Of a DNA stretch of 25,016 bases, positions 6,261 through 14,210 are shown in pieces. The position numbers and the translations under genes are program-made. Within the stretch, counting starts at the first letter, position 1, and each line of letters begins with the position of its first letter. The notes beneath the pieces are model-generated. The model did not search any database. It was given only the letters and a program-made list of their open reading frames with translations, and was not told where the DNA came from. Origin of the DNA: a bacterium (GTDB lineage Bacteria; JAJVIF01; JAGGVT01); contig JAGGVT010000048.1 in the NCBI GenBank assembly GCA_021157815.1, forward strand, positions 1 through 25,016. Reading direction: 5' to 3'.

Positions 6261-9200
6261 CTACTTCCGTTTAAACGGTCTTTTAATTCCGCTTTTCATG
6301 GAACTCGTACTTTCCTTAATAACACCGCTGAGAGTCTTCGCGCGCTTTTTCGCGAGTTCCATTCCCTGCTGCGCTTGCTTGTGATTGGGACTAAGTTCAA
6401 GCGCGCGGGCGAAATGATTCATCGCCTGCCCATATAGATTCTGCTTGAAATAGAACTGCCCAAGCGCTGTCCATGGTTCCGGATTCTCCATCCCGAGCTG
6501 GCAGGCGTAGAAATACTCCTCCTCGGCATCATCGATTTTACCCTTCGCGTAGTAAATATCGCCAAGTTTGATATGCCCATCGACAAAGTTCGGGAACAGC
6601 GCGAGCGCTTTTAGGATAAACGAATTCGCCATGTCAACAGCGCCCTTGCCAAGATATGCCAGCGCAAGCTGATAGTTCACGCTGAAAGCATCCGGGGAGA
6701 TATCATAAGCTTTGTTGAATTCATTGATTGCCTGGTCATGCAGCCCGTTTTCGTAGTACGCAATGCCTTTTTGCAGATAATGATGAATAACAGGCGCGGC
6801 GTGGAATCGGTGCGCTTTGGGCATCTGAGCCGTGATTTCACCGAATTGAACGATGACCGTTGACGCTCCTGCAATTTCCTCTCTCTTGCCTTTGAACCGA
6901 TTTGCAGCAAGGCCGATTATCCGCTCGCACGATTCCTGCACATCCTGTGTGGATAAGACTGTGTTGCGGATTTCCAAATCAGCCAGAACGCGGGACAGAT
7001 TCCCGGTTCCAAGAACAAGAATATCGCCAAGCCTGAGATGGCGTTCCGTTGTGTCGATTTTTATCGTCATCTCCCTGCCGAGCATTCGCTTGTCCTCGGG
7101 TTTTCTGAGAAATGTTCTAATGCTGTGCCCCCTGAAAAGATAAGCGAACGCGGCACCGACTCGCCCGAGATAGAGGCGATTCCTGGTAATCAGGCCGAGT
7201 ATTATCTCAGCGCCGAATTTGCCCAGCTGGTTAAGCCTGAACGCCTCCTGGTTAATCGCGCCGTTCGCCCGATTGATTGCCTCATTTATCAGCGCCAGCG
7301 GGTCCTCATGCAGAGGCAGATCCAGTAATCTTGATGGCGAGAATATTTTTTCTATTTCCTCGATTGCGCGATTCTGCGCGAGAGCCGAGTACTCGGGATT
7401 TCCAATTCCGGACACTATCGCGATAACTCCCCTTATTCCGCTCGATGTCGCGGGAAGGCGGTTTGCAAACACGTGGCGAACATCCTTTTCACCCTCGATT
7501 TCGCTTCTGAAGGAGCTTGAGCCAAGAAGGAAATTCAGGGGCGCTTCCGTTTCATCCCCGCCTGACCGGCTTGCCAGATAATCGTCAAGATCATCTATCA
7601 ATTCCTGCAAATCCGGGTACCGGCTCATCATGTCCTTGTCAATGCACCTTGCCAGAATTCGTTTCAGGTTCGGATGAATGTCCTCATCTTTCAGCAGTTC
7701 CTGAGGCTCGGCGAAAACATGCTTGTTGATTATTTCATGCGGCTCGCCGGTGATTAAATCATGGCCTGTCAAAATGAAATACAGAATCAGGGCAAGCGAA
7801 TAGATATCCGATGGTGCTTCTTTCTTTCCAAGTCCGGTGATATGCTCCGGCGGCAGATAGGACGAGTTGTTCTGGTCATGCGGCGATGTGTAAAGGAAAA
7901 CTCTCTCGTAACCCGCAATTTTTACCGTCAATACAGGTGATTCCAGAACGAATATATTATCCGGATTGAGCGAACCGTAATAATTTCTTCCCTCATCATA
8001 TATGTGCTTAAGCGCCTCAGTTATTTGTTTTATCAGTTCTATCGCGGTTTCCTCATCAAGGAGAGGAGTATTCGCGACAAATTCCCTGAGTGTCAGTTCG
8101 CGCAGTTCAGTAACGAAAAAGAACGCGCCTTTGTCGTGGCCATGTTCCAGCACTCGAAGAATATTAGGATGATTATATTTCGAAATATCCTTGACTGCTT
8201 TATTGAATATATCCTCCATCTCTTTCGTGCGTGTGAATCTATAGAACCAGATCATAACAGGCGTCTCGGTTTGCGTATGAAGTCCACGATAAAGCAGCGG
8301 CTGTCCGCCATACAGGGGAATACGCTCTTCAAGAATATATTTGCCCTTGATTTTGGTTCCGGTTTCGATGAGTTTCAACCCGCCGGCGGCTTCGCTGTCG
8401 CCGGTCAGTTGCACTATATCCGCGAGAAACGCCGTGTAATCCGGGTATCTATCCTCAGGATTCTTCTCCAGCGCCTTTATCATTATGTCATGGAACACCA
8501 TCGGGATATTCTGGTTGTTTACTATCTCCTCCTTGGGATCCCAGTTAAGATGCTTGTCCATGACATCCTGTGGGATTTTGCCCTTGAAAAGATCCGTGCC
8601 TGTAACCAGTTTGTAAAGAAGTGTGGTAAGAGCGTAGATATCAGCAGGGGGGCCTATTTCTCCCTCATCGGTAATTATTTCAGGCGCCGAATAATGATAG
8701 GAACTAAGCGGCAAACCGAATTCATCTTGGATAAACCTTGATGTTTCCTCCAGCCTGAAATCAGTGAGGAAAATATCCTCGCCTTGTGGATTAATCAGGA
8801 TATGTTCCGGTTTCAATTGCTGATGCGCTTTAAGAGTACCCTTGCGATGGAGATATTCGAGTATCGCGGTCGTTCGCCTGATAATTCTCAGCGCTTGTTC
8901 AGGAGTCAGCTGTGGCTCATCCGCAAGAATGTTCGCAAGCGATGTCGGCACGTGGTCAAAAACGAGATAGTATTTGTCATCATGCCATCCGCTTGCAATC
9001 AGATTTACAACCTGCGGATGCCGAATCTGCGTACGAGCGAACATGTCGTTGTTCATCGCTCGCACAAATTCCTCTTTCTGCGATATCTGTTTATCGAACA
9101 GTTTCAGTGTGTATGTATTTTCCCTGCCCATCTCAAGCACTTTGAAAGTCGATGCGAAATGGCCATGGCCAAGGTCCTCGATTACCTCCCATTTTGAATC

Positions 9201-10046
9201 CAGAATTGTCCCGACAAGTGAGTCGGCTGGAGCCTTTTTCCTGTATGACGCCGCGCTGAGAGTGTAACTTACAGCATCCTTAAGTTCCTCAAGATTCGGA
9301 TACCGTTTTGTTGGGTTTTTCTCAAGGCAGTTCAGGATTATCTCCTGCACCATTGATGGAATTTGGGCGTAATACTCAACATGTTTGCGCGGCGAGACAT
9401 AAACCTGATGATACCGGACATCCTCATCCTCACCCTGGAAAATCGGATATCCCACAAGCATCTGATAGAGCAGGATTCCAATCTGGTAGATATCGGTATG
9501 TACGCCTGTATCGCCGATGCCATGTATCTGCTCCGGCGCCATGTAACGGGCATCCTCCCATTCGGCGCGTTTCGGCTGCTCCAGCATTAACATTCCCTGC
9601 GCCATGTACCAGTCAGCGATTTTGGGTATCTCATCCTCGGAACTCATAAGTATGTTATTGCTGCGAAGGTCAAGATGAGGTTCCAGCTCATTTTCATAAC
9701 CGTATATAAGGCCGTCGATTATCTTCATCAGCATCGTAAGAGCCGGAACAATGTCGAGTGTTTCATGACGCTTGATATATTCGGTCAGGTTAATATCGAG
9801 AATTTCGGTCGCTATATACAACCGGTCTGAATGAGTGCCGATTTCCTTGATTGTTACTATGTTTTCGTGGTTAAGGTATTTGAGTTTCGTGGCGACTGAA
9901 TCGACCTTATCGGTGAAAACATCACTGGACGCAAACGGGTCCTTGAAGAGTTTCATGATGCAGTCAATCTTGGTGGTTTCATCGGTGCCCCGATATATTA
10001 ACGCCGCCGGTGAACTACGAAGTCTTTCCCTTGGTGCATAAGGCAT
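6261..10046 (-). CDS. Tandem kinase/pseudokinase + PP2C-like + TPR signalling protein
   Basis: 1261 residues. Three Ser/Thr-kinase-like domains are followed by a PP2C-like domain and TPRs. Domain 1 (~10-260): Lys32, HLDLRSNN with Asp126 and Asn131, DW in place of DFG (Asp145), APE present, but no glycine loop; it may be active. Domain 2 (~285-545): intact LGHGHFAS loop, Lys315, DFR, but HQQLKPEH, so the catalytic Asp is Gln410. Domain 3 (~568-825): Lys replaced (VMIWF), YGSLNPDN lacks Asp, no DFG; a clear pseudokinase. PP2C-like region (~838-1070): fold motifs such as GRVGAAFAYLFRG and LRLGDILVLGTG are kept, but the metal ligands are changed (SGIG for DGMG, GAST for DN-T). About four TPRs follow (~1085-1235). 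No membrane segment. GAGG (complement at 10054-10057) supports the start. Probably a cytosolic scaffold or regulator; its partner is unknown. Confidence 0.85.
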   Translation of the reverse strand: MPYAPRERLRSSPAALIYRGTDETTKIDCIMKLFKDPFASSDVFTDKVDSVATKLKYLNHENIVTIKEIGTHSDRLYIATEILDINLTEYIKRHETLDIVPALTMLMKIIDGLIYGYENELEPHLDLRSNNILMSSEDEIPKIADWYMAQGMLMLEQPKRAEWEDARYMAPEQIHGIGDTGVHTDIYQIGILLYQMLVGYPIFQGEDEDVRYHQVYVSPRKHVEYYAQIPSMVQEIILNCLEKNPTKRYPNLEELKDAVSYTLSAASYRKKAPADSLVGTILDSKWEVIEDLGHGHFASTFKVLEMGRENTYTLKLFDKQISQKEEFVRAMNNDMFARTQIRHPQVVNLIASGWHDDKYYLVFDHVPTSLANILADEPQLTPEQALRIIRRTTAILEYLHRKGTLKAHQQLKPEHILINPQGEDIFLTDFRLEETSRFIQDEFGLPLSSYHYSAPEIITDEGEIGPPADIYALTTLLYKLVTGTDLFKGKIPQDVMDKHLNWDPKEEIVNNQNIPMVFHDIMIKALEKNPEDRYPDYTAFLADIVQLTGDSEAAGGLKLIETGTKIKGKYILEERIPLYGGQPLLYRGLHTQTETPVMIWFYRFTRTKEMEDIFNKAVKDISKYNHPNILRVLEHGHDKGAFFFVTELRELTLREFVANTPLLDEETAIELIKQITEALKHIYDEGRNYYGSLNPDNIFVLESPVLTVKIAGYERVFLYTSPHDQNNSSYLPPEHITGLGKKEAPSDIYSLALILYFILTGHDLITGEPHEIINKHVFAEPQELLKDEDIHPNLKRILARCIDKDMMSRYPDLQELIDDLDDYLASRSGGDETEAPLNFLLGSSSFRSEIEGEKDVRHVFANRLPATSSGIRGVIAIVSGIGNPEYSALAQNRAIEEIEKIFSPSRLLDLPLHEDPLALINEAINRANGAINQEAFRLNQLGKFGAEIILGLITRNRLYLGRVGAAFAYLFRGHSIRTFLRKPEDKRMLGREMTIKIDTTERHLRLGDILVLGTGNLSRVLADLEIRNTVLSTQDVQESCERIIGLAANRFKGKREEIAGASTVIVQFGEITAQMPKAHRFHAAPVIHHYLQKGIAYYENGLHDQAINEFNKAYDISPDAFSVNYQLALAYLGKGAVDMANSFILKALALFPNFVDGHIKLGDIYYAKGKIDDAEEEYFYACQLGMENPEPWTALGQFYFKQNLYGQAMNHFARALELSPNHKQAQQGMELAKKRAKTLSGVIKESTSSMKSGIKRPFKRK

Positions 10047-10581
10047 AACTAAACCTCACTGACATGAATATAATGAAATGAATATATAAAAATTATAATT
10101 TCCGTTCTGAATTGTAACCCGGCATTTCGACAAGCTCAGTACAAGCTGTCCCTTCGCCGGGGTTTTCCTTAATAAAATCAGCCATCCAGCTAAAAATATC
10201 GCCCACAAGGGACGACCTCTACATATATATGACTGCATATTCGCAGCAATGTTCCCTGTTTTCCCATATTTGGATTATATCACATGGACTAAATGGGAAC
10301 AGGACGCAATGGCATGTCCGCAAGTTGAAATAAAATTTAAGCTCTTTAATAAATCGTGAGGGTTGAGTTTAGATTAAGTAAAAAAAGGGAACTGTCCCAA
10401 CCAGTCAAATAAACACAGTAAAAATAAGGGGTAACAGCATAGTATATTGGCAACATCAAATCTGAATCCTCATGTGGACTGTACCCAATGATTGTGGAAT
10501 GCCCCTTTTTTGCGGAGTGCAAATAACCTACACTGTTTACTGAAGCGCCAAAATATATTCATCATATATTTGAACTTTTTG
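10047..10581. other. Intergenic region between divergent genes
   Basis: This stretch separates the divergent kinase-like and ABC genes. Apart from the repeat at 10114-10166 I see no gene, tRNA or convincing riboswitch. Small palindromic words occur (GGGAACTGTCCC near 10388), and A-rich and T-rich ends with GGG/CCC flank 10379-10516 loosely, but no clear element boundaries were found. Promoters for both genes must lie here or just downstream. Confidence 0.5.
10114..10166. repeat. Short palindromic repeat (GTAACCCGG...GCCGGGGTT)
   Basis: The left word GTAACCCGGC and right word GCCGGGGTT form an imperfect hairpin enclosing ATTTCGACAAGCTCAGTACA. The GTAACCCGG word recurs at 13866-13874, in reverse at 14009-14017, and partly at 5772-5780, so it belongs to a dispersed repeat family of this genome. 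Confidence 0.55.
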
Positions 10582-10610
10582 TTGGAAATATGTGTTTTCA
10601 TTAATAAAAT
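10582..10610 (+). promoter_or_regulatory. Candidate sigma-70-type promoter for the ABC-pyrC operon
   Basis: TTGGAA (10582-10587), a 17-base spacer and TAAAAT (10605-10610) give 4/6 and 5/6 matches. Transcription would begin near 10617, which makes the TTG at 10617 an unlikely start codon and favours the TTG at 10650. Confidence 0.4.
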
Positions 10611-10649
10611 GACAGCTTGTTAAATATCGGAAACAAAAGAGAGAAAACC

Positions 10650-11582
10650 TTGGCCGCGATTAGCGCAACGAACATTACAAAGGTTTATAAGCAGGGGCTT
10701 TTTAAAAAAGGCATTAAAGCCGTGGATAACCTTTCAATCGAAGTCAGTGAGGGGGAGGTTTTCGGATTCCTCGGCCCCAACGGCGCTGGGAAAACAACGT
10801 TCATAAAAGTCCTGCTGAATATCATTTATCCCACAAACGGAAACGCCCGGCTTCTGGGGATTGACATTTACAATCCAAAAGCGCGCCGGAATGTCGGTTA
10901 CCTTCCCGAAAGCCCTTATTTCAACGACAGGATGAACGCTTTTCAACTGCTTGAATTCTACGGCGCTTTCTATAAGATGAAGCGCAATCATCTTGAAAAA
11001 CGCCGTAATGAAGTGCTGGAAATCACAGGCCTGACTGAGGCCGCGAAACGGCCATTGCGAAGTTATTCAAAAGGAATGCTTCAAAGAATCGGGTTTTGCC
11101 AGGCGATTCTTTCCGAGCCGGAAATCGTGTTTCTCGATGAACCATCCACAGGCCTTGACCCGATGGGCAGGAGGAGAATCAAGGATGTCATCCGTGATTT
11201 AAAAAAGCGCGGCACGACTGTTTTTCTCAATTCACATATCCTCTCGGATGTTCAGGACACCTGCGACAGAATTGGAATTGTCAAGGACGGCAAACTTATC
11301 AAGGTCGCGAATATTCAGGAACTTACTGTTGATCAGCATGTCCTGCGGATAAATATCGACAACCCAACGGATGAAATTATCAGCGCGATGGATGCAATTG
11401 TGATTTCGTGCAGGAAAGTCGATGACAACACGATTGAACTCGCGATTGACACACCACAGAATACGCCGGGCATTATCGCTAAACTCGTTGAACTTGGCGG
11501 CAGGATTTACGATGTTCGATATCACGAATCGAGCCTTGAGGACACCTTCATCAGCATTATCGAGAACGAGGGGGAACAATAA
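10650..11582 (+). CDS. ABC-2 type exporter, ATP-binding subunit
   Basis: The start is set at TTG 10650 because AGAGAG (10638-10643) precedes it and the family N-terminus (ISATNITKVYKQG) follows; the frame opens 33 bases earlier at another TTG. The 310 residues contain Walker A GPNGAGKTT with Lys48, signature YSKGM (~139-143, a common variant of LSGG in this subfamily), Walker B VFLDEPSTGLDP with Asp163 and Glu164, and H-loop His196 (NSHIL). After residue ~220 a C-terminal extension follows, as in NatA/CcmA-like exporters. The stop shares one base with the permease start (TAATG), so the two are coupled. The exported substrate cannot be told from sequence. Confidence 0.9.
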   Translation: MAAISATNITKVYKQGLFKKGIKAVDNLSIEVSEGEVFGFLGPNGAGKTTFIKVLLNIIYPTNGNARLLGIDIYNPKARRNVGYLPESPYFNDRMNAFQLLEFYGAFYKMKRNHLEKRRNEVLEITGLTEAAKRPLRSYSKGMLQRIGFCQAILSEPEIVFLDEPSTGLDPMGRRRIKDVIRDLKKRGTTVFLNSHILSDVQDTCDRIGIVKDGKLIKVANIQELTVDQHVLRINIDNPTDEIISAMDAIVISCRKVDDNTIELAIDTPQNTPGIIAKLVELGGRIYDVRYHESSLEDTFISIIENEGEQ

Positions 11583-12517
11583 TGCCGGGAATTTTAACAG
11601 TTGCGAGATTCAGTTTCGCTGAGATGGTTAAATCGAAAGTCTTTAAAACGATAATGATAATCGGGCTTATTGCGAGTTTTCTTGTTTGCTTTATGGGATA
11701 TTGGACAGTTTCACGCTCGCCATTATCAGATGAGATCATCGGGGAGCAGAAACATGATATAGAACGTATGGAACGTAATGAGAGCATGGGGAGTGCATTT
11801 GAATCGGAAATTAGTGAAGTTACAGACCAGGCTGTATTAAGCTATCTAACAACATTTTTAAAATGGTTCGATTATGCGATTTACATTTTTTTCGGAAACC
11901 TTCTCGCGATATTCATTGCGATAGGGCTTCTCGCGCCTGAACTGGAGCGGCGAAGCATATACACTCTCATATCAAAACCGCTGTCGCGTTCGGGAATTAT
12001 TATCGGGAAACTCCTTGGCGCGTTCATGTGCCAGATTGTGTATGCAGTCCTTATGGTATTAATCGCGCAGTTCTTTTTCCTCATAGGCGGAGCTGGATTC
12101 CAATCGGCGCTGTTTCCGGCGTTCGCTGTCGGGTTTCTGAATTTCCTGATTTTCGGTTCACTCGCGATGTTCCTCTCCATTCATTTCAGGTCGATTCCAT
12201 CCGCGGTTATCTCAATGATAATCCTTTGGGTAAGCACTCACAGCGGAGTATTTTTTATTAAAACAATCGGGAAGGAACTTTTTAAATTCGGCGCGTGGCT
12301 TGATTACGCTCTTTTAATCCTCCCGCAGCAGAAGAACATCGGATTTTACGCTCTTAGTTTTATCTTCGATAAATATCAAAGAGCAATGCTTGATAAAATG
12401 CCTGACATGTTTGAACTGGTTTCCGATAATCCGAGCATGCTTATTCAACCGGCAGTCTGGCTTGCGTGTATAATAGTTCTGAATCTTCTGAGCTTCTATA
12501 GAAAGGAATTTGACTGA
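11582..12517 (+). CDS. ABC-2 type transporter permease
   Basis: 311 residues with about six hydrophobic helices at ~20-43, 97-118, 141-170, 173-200, 204-226 and 288-305. A polar loop of ~50 residues separates the first two. The segment LAPELERRSIYTLISKPLSRSGIIIGKLLG is typical of ABC-2 permeases (split here only for description: LERRSIYTL then SKPLSRSGIIIGK). It forms the membrane channel for the ATPase encoded immediately upstream, probably as a 2+2 complex in the inner membrane. Its TGA overlaps the ATG of pyrC by one base. Confidence 0.85.
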   Translation: MPGILTVARFSFAEMVKSKVFKTIMIIGLIASFLVCFMGYWTVSRSPLSDEIIGEQKHDIERMERNESMGSAFESEISEVTDQAVLSYLTTFLKWFDYAIYIFFGNLLAIFIAIGLLAPELERRSIYTLISKPLSRSGIIIGKLLGAFMCQIVYAVLMVLIAQFFFLIGGAGFQSALFPAFAVGFLNFLIFGSLAMFLSIHFRSIPSAVISMIILWVSTHSGVFFIKTIGKELFKFGAWLDYALLILPQQKNIGFYALSFIFDKYQRAMLDKMPDMFELVSDNPSMLIQPAVWLACIIVLNLLSFYRKEFD

Positions 12518-13785
12518 TGCAATCACTGTTAATAAAAAGCGGAAGAATCGTTGACCCATCAACCGGGTTCGATGAGATCGGTGACATTCTGATTCTTGAT
12601 GGCAAAATCAACAGTGTCGGCGTTGTCGATTCTGCAATCAAACCGGATAAAACAATAGACGCTTCCACCTTGTGCGTATTCCCCGGACTTATTGATGTCC
12701 ACGTGCATTTCAGGGATCCCGGATTCACTCACAAGGAGGATTTCCAGTCCGGTTCATCAGCTGCATTGGCTGGCGGATTCACATCCGTGATTCAGATGCC
12801 GAACACCAATCCGCCGCTTTCGACCGCTCAACTGGTCTCTGAATATACCAGAAATGAACCTGTTCGATCGTATGTCGCAGCCGCGGTTACATCTGATAGA
12901 GCGGGAAAACAGATAAACGACCTCGAAACTCTTTATAACGCCGGCGCCGCCGCGTTCAGCGATGACGGCTCCCCTGTGCATGACGATTCAATCATGGCTG
13001 ACGCGCTTATCAAATCAAAACAACTCGGCTTGAGAATTATGTCTCACGCTGAAAACCTCGAATTGGTAAAAGGTGGCGCGATTGTTAAAGGCGAGGTGGC
13101 TGATGAACTCGGATTGGCGGGAATCGAGCGGGAGGCTGAATCCTCGATGGTTGAGCGGGATATCCAACTCGCGGCTAAACATCAGGGACTGCTGCATATC
13201 TGCCATGTCTCGACAAAAAAATCGGTTGAACTTATTCGCAAAGCCAAATCCGATGGCGTGAATATTACCGCTGAGGTTACTCCCCATCACCTTCTGCTGA
13301 ATCATAAAGCTGTTTTGAAATATGGTTCGAACGCGAAAATGAATCCGCCGCTTGCATACGAGGAGGACAGGCTGGCGTGCATTAATGGGTTAAAGGACGG
13401 TACGCTTGATATCATCGCCACCGACCACGCCCCACATTCGAGAGAGGAGAAAGCCCAAAGCATTTCCGATGCGCCGTTTGGAATAATCGGACTGGAGACA
13501 TCGTTCTCACTGATGTACACACACCTTGTAAAAATCGGCGAATTAACACTGATGCAGCTAATTGAACGAATGAGTTTATTGCCATCACGAATTTTCAACC
13601 TTCCCGGCGGAAGCATCACTGCCGGCAATCCAGCGGATTTGACAATCGTCGATTTGAACGGCGAATACACAATAGATGCCGGCAAATTCCACTCAAAAAG
13701 CGCAAACACACCGTTTGACAACTGGAATGTCCAGGGCAAAATTAAATGGACAATTGCCGATGGCGAAATCAGGTTTCCATTTTAG
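12517..13785 (+). CDS. pyrC: Dihydroorotase, class I
   Basis: The 422-residue zinc enzyme catalyses the third step of pyrimidine synthesis, interconverting carbamoyl-aspartate and dihydroorotate in the cytosol. Metal and substrate motifs are intact: HVHFRDPG (His62, His64), FSDDGSPV with the acidic residue that bridges metals in class I enzymes (~149-150), SHAE (His177), ICHVST (His230) and ATDHAPH (Asp303). MPNTNPP matches the family. Length is normal. It is last in a tightly overlapping set with an ABC exporter; no other pyr gene is nearby, so the link to transport is unexplained. An inactive paralogue is unlikely because all ligands are present. Confidence 0.92.
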   Translation: MQSLLIKSGRIVDPSTGFDEIGDILILDGKINSVGVVDSAIKPDKTIDASTLCVFPGLIDVHVHFRDPGFTHKEDFQSGSSAALAGGFTSVIQMPNTNPPLSTAQLVSEYTRNEPVRSYVAAAVTSDRAGKQINDLETLYNAGAAAFSDDGSPVHDDSIMADALIKSKQLGLRIMSHAENLELVKGGAIVKGEVADELGLAGIEREAESSMVERDIQLAAKHQGLLHICHVSTKKSVELIRKAKSDGVNITAEVTPHHLLLNHKAVLKYGSNAKMNPPLAYEEDRLACINGLKDGTLDIIATDHAPHSREEKAQSISDAPFGIIGLETSFSLMYTHLVKIGELTLMQLIERMSLLPSRIFNLPGGSITAGNPADLTIVDLNGEYTIDAGKFHSKSANTPFDNWNVQGKIKWTIADGEIRFPF

Positions 13786-13853
13786 GCGCCTGTCCCAAAT
13801 CCAACACAGGTTGTCGTTTGTTTTGACACACTTTGAGTAATTAGTCCTGAAAA

Positions 13854-14017
13854 GTTGATTTCCCCGTAACCCGGTCATGCCGCCCCGAATAAAATCAACA
13901 ATTATCTATAAGGTGAATCAGGCATGCCGGGGTCCCGCGTAAATAGCCACCTCCCCGGAATGCCTGCGAACGTTGTAGAATAGATTCACTCTTTTTAATA
14001 AAGGCATTCCGGGTTAC
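13854..14017. repeat. Composite palindromic repeat with GTAACCCGG ends
   Basis: GTAACCCGGTCATGCC (13866-13881) pairs imperfectly with GGCATTCCGGGTTAC (14003-14017). Inside, GTGAATC (13913-13919) pairs perfectly with GATTCAC (13983-13989), and AGGCATGCCGGGG (13920-13932) pairs with CCCCGGAATGCCT (13953-13965, one mismatch). GTTGATTT / AAATCAAC (13854-13861, 13892-13899) forms another stem at the left. It fills much of the 425-base gap between pyrC and the A2M gene, in which I see no gene. Confidence 0.65.
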
Positions 14018-14210
14018 ATTAAAACCTATCCTTTTTCAACAACGCATAAAAAATAATTATCTTCCCTCCGAAAAATCATGGCAAGAAAATTGAATGTATT
14101 TTTAACGATTACTTTAATAAAACGCTCAAGTGCATTAATATAAAATTCTATTGGATTTGTTCAGCAGTGCAAATAATTAAACAAACTCTTTGAGGGCGAG
14201 GTAAATCAGG

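Noticed and set aside
8004-8741. Plus-strand 245-codon open frame opposite the kinase-like gene
   Set aside because: It is antisense to well-conserved kinase motifs and has no recognisable domain; several similar shadow frames occur along the same gene.
10379-10516. Possible small element with A-rich/T-rich GGG-CCC ends
   Set aside because: Only about nine bases match between the ends, and no target duplication or second copy is visible.
10617-10649. Upstream TTG as the start of the ABC ATPase
   Set aside because: It coincides with the predicted transcription start, has no ribosome site and adds non-conserved residues; TTG at 10650 has AGAGAG upstream.
13789-13810. Terminator after pyrC (CCTGT...ACAGG)
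   Set aside because: The stem is only 5 bp with a 12-base loop and the T-run is broken; it is too weak to call.
13854-14017. CRISPR array
   Set aside because: The repeats are inverted and unevenly spaced, with no direct repeat-spacer pattern and no cas genes in the window.
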